From DAOUTY01 sp964453665 (GTDB lineage Bacteria > Chloroflexota > Dehalococcoidia > SZUA-161), in contig CAYVQT010000059.1 in the NCBI GenBank assembly GCA_964453665.1, positions 1 to 18,045 of the forward strand: a stretch of DNA of 18,045 bases, written 5' to 3'. The notes below the pieces were generated by a model, which saw only the letters and a program-made list of their open reading frames with translations, did no database searches and was not told where the DNA came from. The position numbers and the translations under genes are program-made. Each line of letters opens with the position of its first letter. The first letter of the stretch is position 1. Of this stretch, positions 7,732 to 15,095 are shown one piece after another.

Positions 7732-7761
7732 TTGACAAAACGAACGGCAACTTGATACAAT
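7732..7761 (+). promoter_or_regulatory. promoter of the tRNA-Asp gene
   Basis: TTGACA (7732-7737) is a perfect -35 hexamer. After 18 bp comes TACAAT (7756-7761), one mismatch from TATAAT. The expected start is near 7768, about 19 bp before the tRNA. Orientation and strength fit a stable-RNA promoter. Confidence 0.75.
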
Positions 7762-7786
7762 CTGCGAGAGATTCAGTTGATTTCGC

Positions 7787-7860
7787 GGCCCCGTAGTGTA
7801 GTGGTCTAACATATCGGCCTGTCACGCCGAAGATCGTGGGTTCGAATCCCATCGGGGTCG
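7787..7860 (+). tRNA. tRNA-Asp (anticodon GUC)
   Basis: The 74 nt fold into a full cloverleaf. The acceptor stem GGCCCCG pairs with CGGGGTC, with one G-U pair, and is followed by discriminator G. The D stem is GTGT/ACAT. The anticodon stem TCGGC/GCCGA encloses CTGTCAC, giving anticodon GTC at 7821-7823. The T arm is GTGGG-TTCGAAT-CCCAT. CCA is not encoded. The 3' part of this gene appears to have been an integration target, because a recombinase remnant abuts it on the opposite strand and reads into it. Confidence 0.97.
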
Positions 7861-8085
7861 CTTCTGATACTTACCATAAGTGAGCCGGTGGTCTTCGTAG
7901 GATAGCTTGAAAAAGGAGAGCAGTTCGGCCTTCGGCTTTACCGCTACAACCCTGTTATTTACTAAGATAACATCATCAATAACAGTAAATGCCAGTTTAT
8001 TTCTTTGCTCCTGATTAGCCTCTATCCACATATCCGGTACATTTTTTAGGAGCCTGGTCAATTGTACGGGAAGCGAAGGACATTT
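7822..8085 (-). pseudogene. C-terminal remnant of a serine recombinase/integrase
   Basis: Only the tail of the protein remains; a stop codon (8086-8088) interrupts the frame upstream and no catalytic domain is found. The readable part, 'LLKNVPDMWIEANQEQRNKL', then 'VIDDVILVNNRVVAVKPK' and 'AELLSFF', follows the usual ending of large serine recombinases: a helix with 'EeqR', a beta segment 'v.v.n.rVvavkPkp', then 'ff'. The frame continues as 'KRPRWDSNPRSSA' into the tRNA-Asp gene and stops inside its anticodon. That is the pattern expected when an integrase gene's end lies in the attachment site. It is oriented away from the TIR gene, whose start is about 46 bp from the break. Family assignment is by motif memory and is fairly secure; function has been lost. 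Confidence 0.6.
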
Positions 8086-8131
8086 TTAAGACTCTGTACT
8101 GGATATATCTAGATGTCGGAGGTGTTCAGCT

Positions 8132-9952
8132 ATGGCTCATGATGTCTTCATTAGCTATTCATCCAAGGATAGAAGCATCGCCAACGCCGTGTGTGCAATA
8201 CTCGAAGAACACCGCATACGCTGCTGGATTGCCCCGCGTGACACACCTGCTGGAGACTTCGGTGATGCCATCGTTAAAGCAATCGGCACTGCCAAGGTTA
8301 TGGTAGTAGTATTTTCCGCTAACGCAAATGAATCAGAGAATGTGAAGAGCGAGGTGGCGCAGGGAGTAACCAAGGGTCTTATCATCATACCGTTCCGGAT
8401 TCAAAATGTAATACCATCGGGCACCCTGGATTATTATCTCAGCACTAAGAACTGGCTGGACGCCTATACTCCCCCAGTTGAGAAACACATAGCACTATTA
8501 GTCAGCCTTGTGCAACGGATTCTTAGCGGGGAGGAATCACTCCCAACTCCTCCACCGCCACCTAAAGAGACTTGGGTTAAGTGGCTGATCAATTCAACGT
8601 TCGCGTTAGTCCAGTCAATGATTCGGCGTCCCAGGCTACTAGGAGTAGCTTCATTGATAACTGCGTCGTTGACAGTAATTATTCTGCTAATAGTGATTAT
8701 CACAGGAAGCGGCGATGGAAATGGAAACGGAGACTTAGGTCTAATACCAACATCGTCTGCGCCAACTCCAACTCTCAAAGCTAGTGTTACGCCGCAGCTG
8801 ACAACTACACAAAAGCCCACTCTAACGCCTATAGCGATTTCTAGCTCTCCGCAAGTGGCGTGGGTTAATTCGTTCCGAGGATCTGAAGAAGATATAGGTT
8901 ACGATGTGCATCAGACAACGGATGGCGGTTTCATCATCACCGGATATGCTTCTTCGTTCGGCCCTGGTTCCGTTCAGGTACTATTGGTAAAGGTAGATAC
9001 CTCAGGTAACGAGCAGTGGAGCACAACATTAGGCGGCCCGAAGCGTGATTGGGGTCGTAGTGTACAACAGATTGCTGACGGGGGGTTCGCAATTGTAGGC
9101 TACACTGATTCTTTTGGTGCTGGAGAAGATGACGTTTATTTAATAAAAACAGATGCATTGGGCAACGAGGAGTGGAGCATTACGCTAGGAGGGCCAGACG
9201 ATGATAGGGGCTACGACTTTCAACAGACGTCCGACCAAGGCTTTATTATCGTTGGTATAACGCACTCCTACGGCATCGAATCCGCAGATGTCTGGCTGAT
9301 AAAGATAGATAAATCAGGAAACGAGGAGTGGAGTGCGACATTCGGAGGGCTTGAGGATGATTGGGGCAGCTCGGTGCAGGAGACATCGGATGGTGGTTTC
9401 ATTGTAGTCGGAGCTACATACTCCTATGGCTCGGGCGAACGGGATGTCTGGCTGATAAAGACAGATAAATCAGGAAACGAGGAGTGGAGTGCGACGTTCG
9501 GAGGGACCGAGGACGATGGGGGCAGCTCGGTGCAGGAGACATCGGACGGTGGTTTTGTCGTTGCTGGATGGACATCATCTTTCGGAGCTGGCTCTAGCGA
9601 TGTCTGGATGATAAAAGTAGGTTCATCAGGGGATGAGCAATGGAACACAACATTCGGGACAGCCGGTCCGGAAGTTTGCGGTGAAATTCAAGAGATAAAA
9701 GACGGTTGCTTCGTAATTGCTGGAACTACACGACCCCATCAATTGTTTACTGGTGAAGTATTCGTATTAAAAACTGATGATTCAGGGGGATTGTTGTGGA
9801 ATGCCAAGTTTGGAGATAGTACATTTAGAATTAGCGGAGACTATAGTGGTCACGCGGTTGAGCAAACACACGACGGAGGATTAGTAATCGTGGGGGATTT
9901 TTACGACTTTGATAGTAAGCAATATAGTGTTTTCCTCTTAAAGTTATCTTGA
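8132..9952 (+). CDS. TIR domain - transmembrane helix - seven-repeat beta-propeller-like protein
   Basis: This 606-residue protein starts at an ATG with TCGGAGG upstream. Residues 1-130 are a bacterial TIR domain, 'MAHDVFISYSSKDRSIANAV' with 'IRCWIAPRD'. Glu74 in 'VKSEVAQGV' falls where NAD-cleaving TIR domains have their catalytic Glu. A Pro-rich stretch follows, then 'RRPR' and a hydrophobic helix near 169-191. The preceding positive charges predict the TIR inside and the rest outside. Residues 192-240 are a Gly/Asn- then Thr/Pro-rich linker. From 241 to the end there are seven copies of a repeat of the form 'DD.G.SVQ.TsDGGFivvG..sS.G.g..DVwLIKtD.sGnE.W..tfGG'. Trp occurs at 244, 296, 348, 400, 452, 504 and 556, exactly 52 apart. 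Seven units with a leading strand that can close the ring suggest a seven-bladed beta-propeller. A role as a sensor with an NADase output is inference. The gene has no operon partner. Confidence 0.92.
   Translation: MAHDVFISYSSKDRSIANAVCAILEEHRIRCWIAPRDTPAGDFGDAIVKAIGTAKVMVVVFSANANESENVKSEVAQGVTKGLIIIPFRIQNVIPSGTLDYYLSTKNWLDAYTPPVEKHIALLVSLVQRILSGEESLPTPPPPPKETWVKWLINSTFALVQSMIRRPRLLGVASLITASLTVIILLIVIITGSGDGNGNGDLGLIPTSSAPTPTLKASVTPQLTTTQKPTLTPIAISSSPQVAWVNSFRGSEEDIGYDVHQTTDGGFIITGYASSFGPGSVQVLLVKVDTSGNEQWSTTLGGPKRDWGRSVQQIADGGFAIVGYTDSFGAGEDDVYLIKTDALGNEEWSITLGGPDDDRGYDFQQTSDQGFIIVGITHSYGIESADVWLIKIDKSGNEEWSATFGGLEDDWGSSVQETSDGGFIVVGATYSYGSGERDVWLIKTDKSGNEEWSATFGGTEDDGGSSVQETSDGGFVVAGWTSSFGAGSSDVWMIKVGSSGDEQWNTTFGTAGPEVCGEIQEIKDGCFVIAGTTRPHQLFTGEVFVLKTDDSGGLLWNAKFGDSTFRISGDYSGHAVEQTHDGGLVIVGDFYDFDSKQYSVFLLKLS
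9287..9547 (+). repeat. nearly identical tandem DNA copies within the propeller repeats
   Basis: The stretch starting GATGTCTGGCTGATAAAGA at 9287 recurs at 9443, a period of 156 bp (52 codons). By eye about 8 of about 105 bases differ between the two copies, whereas other blades of the gene match only at protein level. This suggests a recent blade duplication or gene conversion. Confidence 0.85.
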
Positions 9953-10399
9953 TGAGCTTTGACCGTGTATAACGAGATTCAAGTTAATTTCTTCTCAGGA
10001 AAATCAGAGCCCAGTTAAATATTCCTCTATTGAGTTTACCCCTCAATTTACTTCAAGTTTCACACATAATAAGTCCCGCACAAAATTACCTGTGAGCCTT
10101 AGCTTTAACAAGTAAACAAGATTACTCGTTGTATCGATCTTTTATTACTATCAACTCATTCCCGTGACGCAGCGTTCAACACCCTTCTAATAGCCTCATA
10201 TACCACTCGCTTATCTTCTATCCATATCTCTTCAAACAACTGTCCACCCATTGCGTTACGCTGCTCCTGTTTCGCTTGCTTTTAAACAGCTCTATGGGAC
10301 AACTTTGACAGTAATGCCAATAATATTGTCAAATATGCAGGTTCCATACTCAAAACACGCTATAGCTTCAGGAAATTTAAACAGTTTCGTTTAATGTAG
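9953..10399. other. AT-rich region without intact genes
   Basis: This region follows the TIR gene. It contains a weak hairpin at 10029-10047 (ATTGAG/CTCAAT), 75 bp past the stop, that might end the transcript, and the small recombinase-like tail at 10156-10281. In the frame leading into the deacetylase remnant there is another open stretch, 10286-10396. It reads 'NANNIVKYAGSILKTRYSF' before a TAG, and I do not recognise it. The rest shows no clear signal. Confidence 0.5.
10156..10281 (-). pseudogene. second recombinase-like C-terminal remnant
   Basis: A 41-codon open stretch is bounded by stops on both sides. It reads 'KQAKQEQRNAMGGQLFEEI', then 'WIEDKRVVYEAIRRVLNAAS'. 'QEQRN' and 'EEIWIEDKRVV' line up with 'QEQRN' and 'DDVILVNNRVV' of the remnant at 7822-8085, in the same orientation. 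It lacks the 'KPK...FF' ending. It is too short to function. Reading it as a relic of a related recombinase is plausible but rests on a short match. Confidence 0.4.
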
Positions 10400-10678
10400 A
10401 AGAATGCATTATTCCCCAGGCAGTGGGCCCAGATAGCAATTAAAACCTTCGATTTTATTATCGGAAACGGGGGTATCTGGCATTTGTGTGGCCATTCCTG
10501 GGATATCGATTATAATAGTGATTGGGCAAGGCTGGAAACAGTATTACACAGACTGAAGACGTTGTTAATCTATACAGAAAAGGTTAATAATAGTCAGCTA
10601 ATACGGCTGTTATTGACCGGGGATCAAAAGCCTGCGCAAAATGAGAATTTTACATGTAAGCAATCAATATCTCCCTGA
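10400..10678 (+). pseudogene. C-terminal remnant of a polysaccharide deacetylase
   Basis: The frame is open from just after a TAG at 10397 to a stop at 10678 and contains 'AIKTFDFIIGNGGIWHLCGHSWDIDYNSDWARLETVL'. The 'GGIWHLwGHSWEId....W..LE.vL' block is the typical ending of a group of polysaccharide (N-acetylglucosamine) deacetylases. No start codon with a ribosome site and no catalytic N-terminal part are visible upstream, so the gene is truncated. Its last codons overlap the start of the next glycosyltransferase gene in another frame. That suggests the natural stop was lost or the genes once overlapped. It marks the left edge of a glycan cluster. Confidence 0.6.
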
Positions 10679-11696
10679 ACCGGGTGGAATTACCGAGTAT
10701 ATAAAGAACATAAGCGAGCGATTAGCTGCAAGACACGAGTTGTACGTCTTCACCACTGAAAATTATGGCATGCCTGAGAGCGACGAAATAAATGGAGTGT
10801 CTATAAAGCGATTCAGGTGCTTTTCCCCTAATAACGCATACTATATGTCCTTTGATATGCTGAGCGAGCTCAAGAAATCAGAATTTGACATTGTTCACGG
10901 GCACAATTATCATGCCCTACCTCTATTTCTTTCCAGATATGCCAGGAAAAAGAGATTTGTAGTAACTCCTCACTATAATAGGTACGGTGTTACAAGGTTG
11001 CGCAATGTTCTCATTGGAATGTACAAACCGTTTGGCCAAAAAATATTTCGGGAGGCTAGTAAAGTAGTAGCCCTCTCTAATCGCGAAAAGTGCCTTCTAA
11101 TGGAAGATTTTCTAATAGATGACCGAAAAATCGCTGTTATCCCGGGTGGGGTTAATTTAAAGCATTTTAAGGGCCTTGAAAAGACCGAACGGAAGGATAA
11201 GACTATTCTAGTTGTTGCCAGGCTGGAGGAATTCAAAGGTATACAGTATGCTATCAGGGTTTTGCCCCTGCTGGATAACAGCATCCACCTGGAAATAGTT
11301 GGAAAAGGGCCCTACAAGGAGAAGTTGATTACAGAAGCTAAGAAGTTGGGAGTTGCCCACAGAATTGCTTTCTACCAGGATCTACAGGGGCAAGATATGG
11401 TAGACAGGTATGCTAATTCCGACCTGTTTATGCTCCTGTCACGCCATGAATCATACGGAATTACCGTCGCTGAGGCTCTAGCATCAAAGACCCCTTCCAT
11501 TGTCACGAATATACCCGCACTGAAACAATGGGTGGACAATAAAAATTGCTTCGGCATAGATTACCCCATAGATATTGCCCTGCTTGCAGGACTGATAGCC
11601 AGGGTCATGAGCCAGAAAGTGCAAGACGTTAAGATATGGGATTGGGATGATGTTGCTCGTCAAATCGAGCTGATCTACTTGGCCCAGGATGAATAG
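10641..11696 (+). CDS. GT4-like glycosyltransferase
   Basis: This 351-residue GT-B fold retaining glycosyltransferase would use a nucleotide-sugar to extend a surface glycan or lipid-linked sugar at the cytoplasmic side. The N-terminal domain begins 'MRILHVSNQYLPEPGGITEYI', with the Gly-rich acceptor-side loop at residues 15-16. The C-terminal domain has 'VIPGGVNLKHF', 'ILVVARLEEFKGIQYAI' and 'LEIVGKGPYKEKL'. The EX7E motif is Glu270 and Glu278 in 'HESYGITVAEAL'. The ribosome site is weak (GGGGATC). The start overlaps the deacetylase remnant, and the next glycosyltransferase starts 36 bp downstream, so they are probably cotranscribed. The sugar donor and acceptor are unknown. Codons are AT-richer than in the left part of the window. 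Confidence 0.93.
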   Translation: MRILHVSNQYLPEPGGITEYIKNISERLAARHELYVFTTENYGMPESDEINGVSIKRFRCFSPNNAYYMSFDMLSELKKSEFDIVHGHNYHALPLFLSRYARKKRFVVTPHYNRYGVTRLRNVLIGMYKPFGQKIFREASKVVALSNREKCLLMEDFLIDDRKIAVIPGGVNLKHFKGLEKTERKDKTILVVARLEEFKGIQYAIRVLPLLDNSIHLEIVGKGPYKEKLITEAKKLGVAHRIAFYQDLQGQDMVDRYANSDLFMLLSRHESYGITVAEALASKTPSIVTNIPALKQWVDNKNCFGIDYPIDIALLAGLIARVMSQKVQDVKIWDWDDVARQIELIYLAQDE

Positions 11697-11732
11697 ATAT
11701 GAAACTTAAGATCACAGATTATAATCAGTGAT

Positions 11733-13076
11733 ATGAGAGTACTGCTTGTTGAGCCGTTGGGGCATATGGGTGGACATTTTGCAGCACATACGAAATATCT
11801 GGCACTATCCCTTGTTGACGCAGGCGTAGATATTACCCTCTTAACCTTTGATGGCCTTCTTGGCAGCCCAATTGGGCTCGATGGTAAATTAAAACATATT
11901 TCCTTTATGTCAAAAATCGGTGCTCTAGCCCCTGTAATTAGATTATCATCCAACCTTGTACCCTCAAAATTTGTGCGAAGCCAATTTGATGCTATCTTCA
12001 GTACAATTTGCACTTTCTTATTGGCTTATTGGCAGCATCGTAAAGCAAAATATCATGTAGTTCATATACTCGATGCCTGTATGCCTGATTATACTTTTCC
12101 CTGGTTCGCCTCGGTTTCTCATAATTCTCGCCTGGTATTTACCCTCTTCCGTATCTATCGAGAGGCAAAGCTTCAAGATCTGAGGGCAAGCTTCAGCGAT
12201 GCTTTCTCCAAACTACAGATTGCAGTATTTATTCAACTATGGCTGAGTTTATTGCTAGGGAGAAGACCCGCTACAACATTGAAGAGCTTTCTGCGCCGAA
12301 GGGGTGCTAAAAGAAATCGCCTGGCCTTTATCTGTTACACAAGTACGGCGAAAAATTCTTATCCTGACATCCGCTTTTATAGTGGGATAACAAAAATGTT
12401 TCTGGGAGCACACTTACCAGATGAACATCCTCTAGAAAAAGGCGAGGCAAGAGAGCACCTGGGGCTGTCCCCAGGTGAAATTGTTCTACTAAATTTTGGA
12501 TGCAACCATATATATAAGAATTTCGAGACCATTTTTGAAGCAATGTGCGACATTCCTTTTAATTATAAGCTCGTGTTCGCCGGACGGATGGAGCTTGATA
12601 GCAAAGCAAACCTTCCCTGGAAGCTGGCAGAAAAATATAACTTGCTAAAAAGTGTAATTATAGACGACAGGTACATTCATTACGAGGAAGTAGGATACTT
12701 TTTTTATGCCTCAGATGCGATAATTCTATCTTACCGAAAAGATTTCAAAGCCGGCAGTGGAGTTCTCACGGACGCAGCAAAATATGGCATTCCAATTATT
12801 GCCTCTAACCTGGAGGATGTGGGGGGGACGGTAGAAGCTTACAAACTTGGCTTGACTTTCAAAGCCGAAGATCCCTTAAGTTTACGCGAAGCTATTTTAT
12901 CTTTTCATGCTCTTAGTGAAGAGGATAAAGGTGTGATTAAGAAAAATCTGGCTAATTACGCTCAAACACACTCATGGCAGGAAGTGGCAAAAAGGCACAT
13001 AGAAATCTACGAAGGACTGATAAAGGGAAATCATCCCGAGATTTCAAACACTGATTATTCGGGGAAATCGGCATAG
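11733..13076 (+). CDS. GT4-like glycosyltransferase
   Basis: This 447-residue protein is a divergent GT-B enzyme. It begins 'MRVLLVEPLGHMGGHFAAHTKYLALSL', a donor-domain start with a Gly-rich loop. The C-terminal domain includes 'IVLLNFGCNHIYKNFETIFEAM', 'YKLVFAGRM', 'YFFYASDAIILSY' and 'AGSGVLTDAAKYGIPIIAS'. That last segment matches the nucleotide-sugar site of GT4 enzymes, with Asp in place of the second Glu of EX7E. A hydrophobic stretch near residues 160-176 may lie against the membrane. The ribosome site is weak. It is the second glycosyltransferase of the cluster and likely adds a sugar to the same glycan as the first, but its substrate cannot be inferred. The final dozen residues are polar and look like a disordered tail. 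Confidence 0.85.
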   Translation: MRVLLVEPLGHMGGHFAAHTKYLALSLVDAGVDITLLTFDGLLGSPIGLDGKLKHISFMSKIGALAPVIRLSSNLVPSKFVRSQFDAIFSTICTFLLAYWQHRKAKYHVVHILDACMPDYTFPWFASVSHNSRLVFTLFRIYREAKLQDLRASFSDAFSKLQIAVFIQLWLSLLLGRRPATTLKSFLRRRGAKRNRLAFICYTSTAKNSYPDIRFYSGITKMFLGAHLPDEHPLEKGEAREHLGLSPGEIVLLNFGCNHIYKNFETIFEAMCDIPFNYKLVFAGRMELDSKANLPWKLAEKYNLLKSVIIDDRYIHYEEVGYFFYASDAIILSYRKDFKAGSGVLTDAAKYGIPIIASNLEDVGGTVEAYKLGLTFKAEDPLSLREAILSFHALSEEDKGVIKKNLANYAQTHSWQEVAKRHIEIYEGLIKGNHPEISNTDYSGKSA

Positions 13077-13214
13077 ATGACGAAAAACCCACTTTCCGGC
13101 TTCCTTAACCTGTCAAATAAGCGACCGAATACATTTTTTTACATACTTATCGTTAATGAATTTATAACAAGCCCAGCAATAACATCCTTGACGGCTCTTT
13201 CAGGGAATAGTTAG
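13077..13214 (+). CDS. possible tiny ORF or relic coupled to the glycosyltransferase gene
   Basis: An ATG directly follows the glycosyltransferase stop (TAGATG) and opens a 45-codon frame, beginning 'MTKNPLSGFLNLSNKRPN' and ending 'LTALSGNS'. It has a moderately hydrophobic middle. I do not recognise it. It could be the trimmed start of a membrane protein lost by deletion, or chance. There is no separate ribosome site; expression would depend on translational coupling. Confidence 0.2.
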   Translation: MTKNPLSGFLNLSNKRPNTFFYILIVNEFITSPAITSLTALSGNS

Positions 13215-13241
13215 AATGCCATTTATGGAGTTGAAGCGCAA

Positions 13242-14843
13242 TTGATAACTGTGCTCGGTCAAACAAGGAAGTACTGGCGTCTTGCCTGGGGTTTGAGGGA
13301 ATTTCTCAGGGAGCCAATGACCTTAGAGCAAAGCCGTCAAATTATTAAACAAAGGATGGAGAATAGAGAGCGTAACCTGCTGTATATAGTGAAAAACGCT
13401 ATCTACGAAAATGCATCTAGCCCTTATTTAGAGCTGCTTAGACTATCCGGCTGTGAGTATGGAGATTTTGAACGGTTGGTATTATCAGATGGAATTGAGT
13501 CAGCTTTAAAAAGGCTCTATGAAGAGGGGATTTATTTAAGTATTGAGGAATTTAAAGGTAAAAAGGAACTTGCCCGCTTCGGCAAGACTTTCAACTTTAG
13601 TGAATCCGACTTCAATAATCCCTTCATATCTCCGCATATTGAAATCAGGAGTGGCGCCAGCCGCAGCAGTGGGACAAGGTCAATATATGATTTTGATTTT
13701 GTGAGTGAAACCTGGACGGCATACTTCGTTCCCATGCTTGAGGCATTTGGCGTTTCCAACATCCCCATAATCGTCTGGTTCCCGGTATTACCCGGGATTG
13801 GCCCCCTTATGCTGCTTATATTGGCTAAGAGTGGTAACTTTCCACTGAAGTGGGGTTCCTTTATTGATCATAAAAGTTCTGAATATTCACTCACAAACAG
13901 GATTGGGACTAATTACATAGTCTACATGGGAAGACTTTTCGGAGCGAGATTTCCTTCACCTGAGTACATACCAATAAATGACGCCTGGAAGATCGCTGAT
14001 TGGGTTGCCGATAGGATAGAAGACTCGGCAGGGTGTTGCATACGTACTTATACCAGCGCTGCAGTAAGGATTTGCCAGGCAGCCAAGCAAAAAGGTTTGG
14101 ACATCGCCGGGGCAAAATTTATAATAGGTGGAGAGCCTATCACTCAAGCGAAGCGAAGAGAGATAGAATCGACAGGAGCCACTCTCCACCCGCTTTATGG
14201 TTTCCTGGAGTGTGGGCTTACCGCTGCGGGCTGCTTTAATCCATCTGTTACCGATGATTGTCATTTCTTTAAGGACTCTGTTTCTTTAATTCAACATAGA
14301 CGTGATGCACACCACGCTGAGGCGTCAGTTGATGCCTTTCTCTTTACCACTCTGACATCTTTAGCTCCAAAGGTGTTGCTTAACGTAGAAAGCGGTGATT
14401 ACGGTACAATCGAAACGAGAAGCTGTGGATGCGTATTTGAAGAGCTTGGCTTTACTGACCATATCCATAATATAAGAAGTTTTGATAAAGTAACAGGGGA
14501 GGGAGTTACCTTCGTAGGTACTGATTTACTCAGGCTTATCGAGGAGGTGCTGCCCTCAAAATTCGGAGGTACTTCAACGGATTACCAAATCTTAGAGGAG
14601 GAAGACGAGTCGGGTCATACTCAAATAAATGTTATAGTAAGCGATGATGTTGGAGAGATAAATGAGGTTGATCTTGTCCAAACCGTCCTTTCGGAGATAG
14701 GAAAAGGGGAAGAATGGTACCAGATGATGGTGGAAGGGTTGTCTCAGGCAAATACGATTAAGGTAAAGAGGACACAACCGTATGTTACCGCCAGAGGGAA
14801 GCTGTTACCTCTACATATACGGAATATTAATAGGGTTAAATAA
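13242..14843 (+). CDS. PaaK/CapK-like AMP-forming adenylating enzyme
   Basis: This 533-residue protein resembles the phenylacetate-CoA ligase/CapK/LuxE group, which activates a carboxylate as an acyl-adenylate. Visible motifs are the Ser/Gly-rich phosphate loop 'RSGASRSSGTRSIYDF', 'AKFIIGGEPITQAKRREIES', 'HPLYGFLECGLTA' with Glu323 in the Mg/AMP motif, and a C-terminal 'YVTARGKLLPLHI' where a Lys of the mobile C-domain is expected. Cys-rich 'TRSCGCVFEELG' is typical of CapK-like proteins. The start is a TTG with GGAG 12 bp upstream; no better in-frame codon exists after the upstream TAG. It is third in the glycan cluster, so it may provide an activated acyl or amino-acid group for decorating a surface polymer. 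That role is inference; the acid is unknown. Confidence 0.85.
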   Translation: MITVLGQTRKYWRLAWGLREFLREPMTLEQSRQIIKQRMENRERNLLYIVKNAIYENASSPYLELLRLSGCEYGDFERLVLSDGIESALKRLYEEGIYLSIEEFKGKKELARFGKTFNFSESDFNNPFISPHIEIRSGASRSSGTRSIYDFDFVSETWTAYFVPMLEAFGVSNIPIIVWFPVLPGIGPLMLLILAKSGNFPLKWGSFIDHKSSEYSLTNRIGTNYIVYMGRLFGARFPSPEYIPINDAWKIADWVADRIEDSAGCCIRTYTSAAVRICQAAKQKGLDIAGAKFIIGGEPITQAKRREIESTGATLHPLYGFLECGLTAAGCFNPSVTDDCHFFKDSVSLIQHRRDAHHAEASVDAFLFTTLTSLAPKVLLNVESGDYGTIETRSCGCVFEELGFTDHIHNIRSFDKVTGEGVTFVGTDLLRLIEEVLPSKFGGTSTDYQILEEEDESGHTQINVIVSDDVGEINEVDLVQTVLSEIGKGEEWYQMMVEGLSQANTIKVKRTQPYVTARGKLLPLHIRNINRVK

Positions 14844-15095
14844 ACTTCTGTCAGTGCAGGTTAATGCGGCCGCTCTAAGAAACTATACTACTCGACTGCG
14901 TTCCCATCTAATAATCAGCCGTATTTATAGAAGTCGCACTTTGCTTAACACAAGTGGCATGTATCCTGTTCAGCCTTTTTAAGTAAAACCATACCACATT
15001 GTTCAAGTAGATGCTCTTCGTGCTTAGCCGTAATTAGAAATATTCCGGCTTGTACTCTTAAAGTCAACCTGTGTATAGCTAAGGAGGAACGCTAA
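14844..15095. other. intergenic region before the TRAP transporter genes
   Basis: This AT-rich, 252-bp region separates the glycan cluster from the transporter. A weak promoter-like pair is seen just before the transporter gene (TTGTAC, 18 bp, TATAGC). It would leave a leader of only a few bases before AAGGAGG, so I do not trust it. No other signal was found. Confidence 0.35.

Noticed and set aside
8464..8820. Minus-strand 118-codon frame opposite the TIR gene
   Set aside because: It is antisense to the linker and membrane region, where biased codons avoid stops by chance.
9287..9547. Regular repeats that could suggest a CRISPR array or satellite
   Set aside because: The period is a whole number of codons inside one open frame and encodes structured repeats, with no spacer pattern.
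14782..14982. 66-codon plus-strand frame across the end of the PaaK-like gene
   Set aside because: It overlaps the adenylating enzyme in another frame, has no ribosome site and its translation shows no motif.
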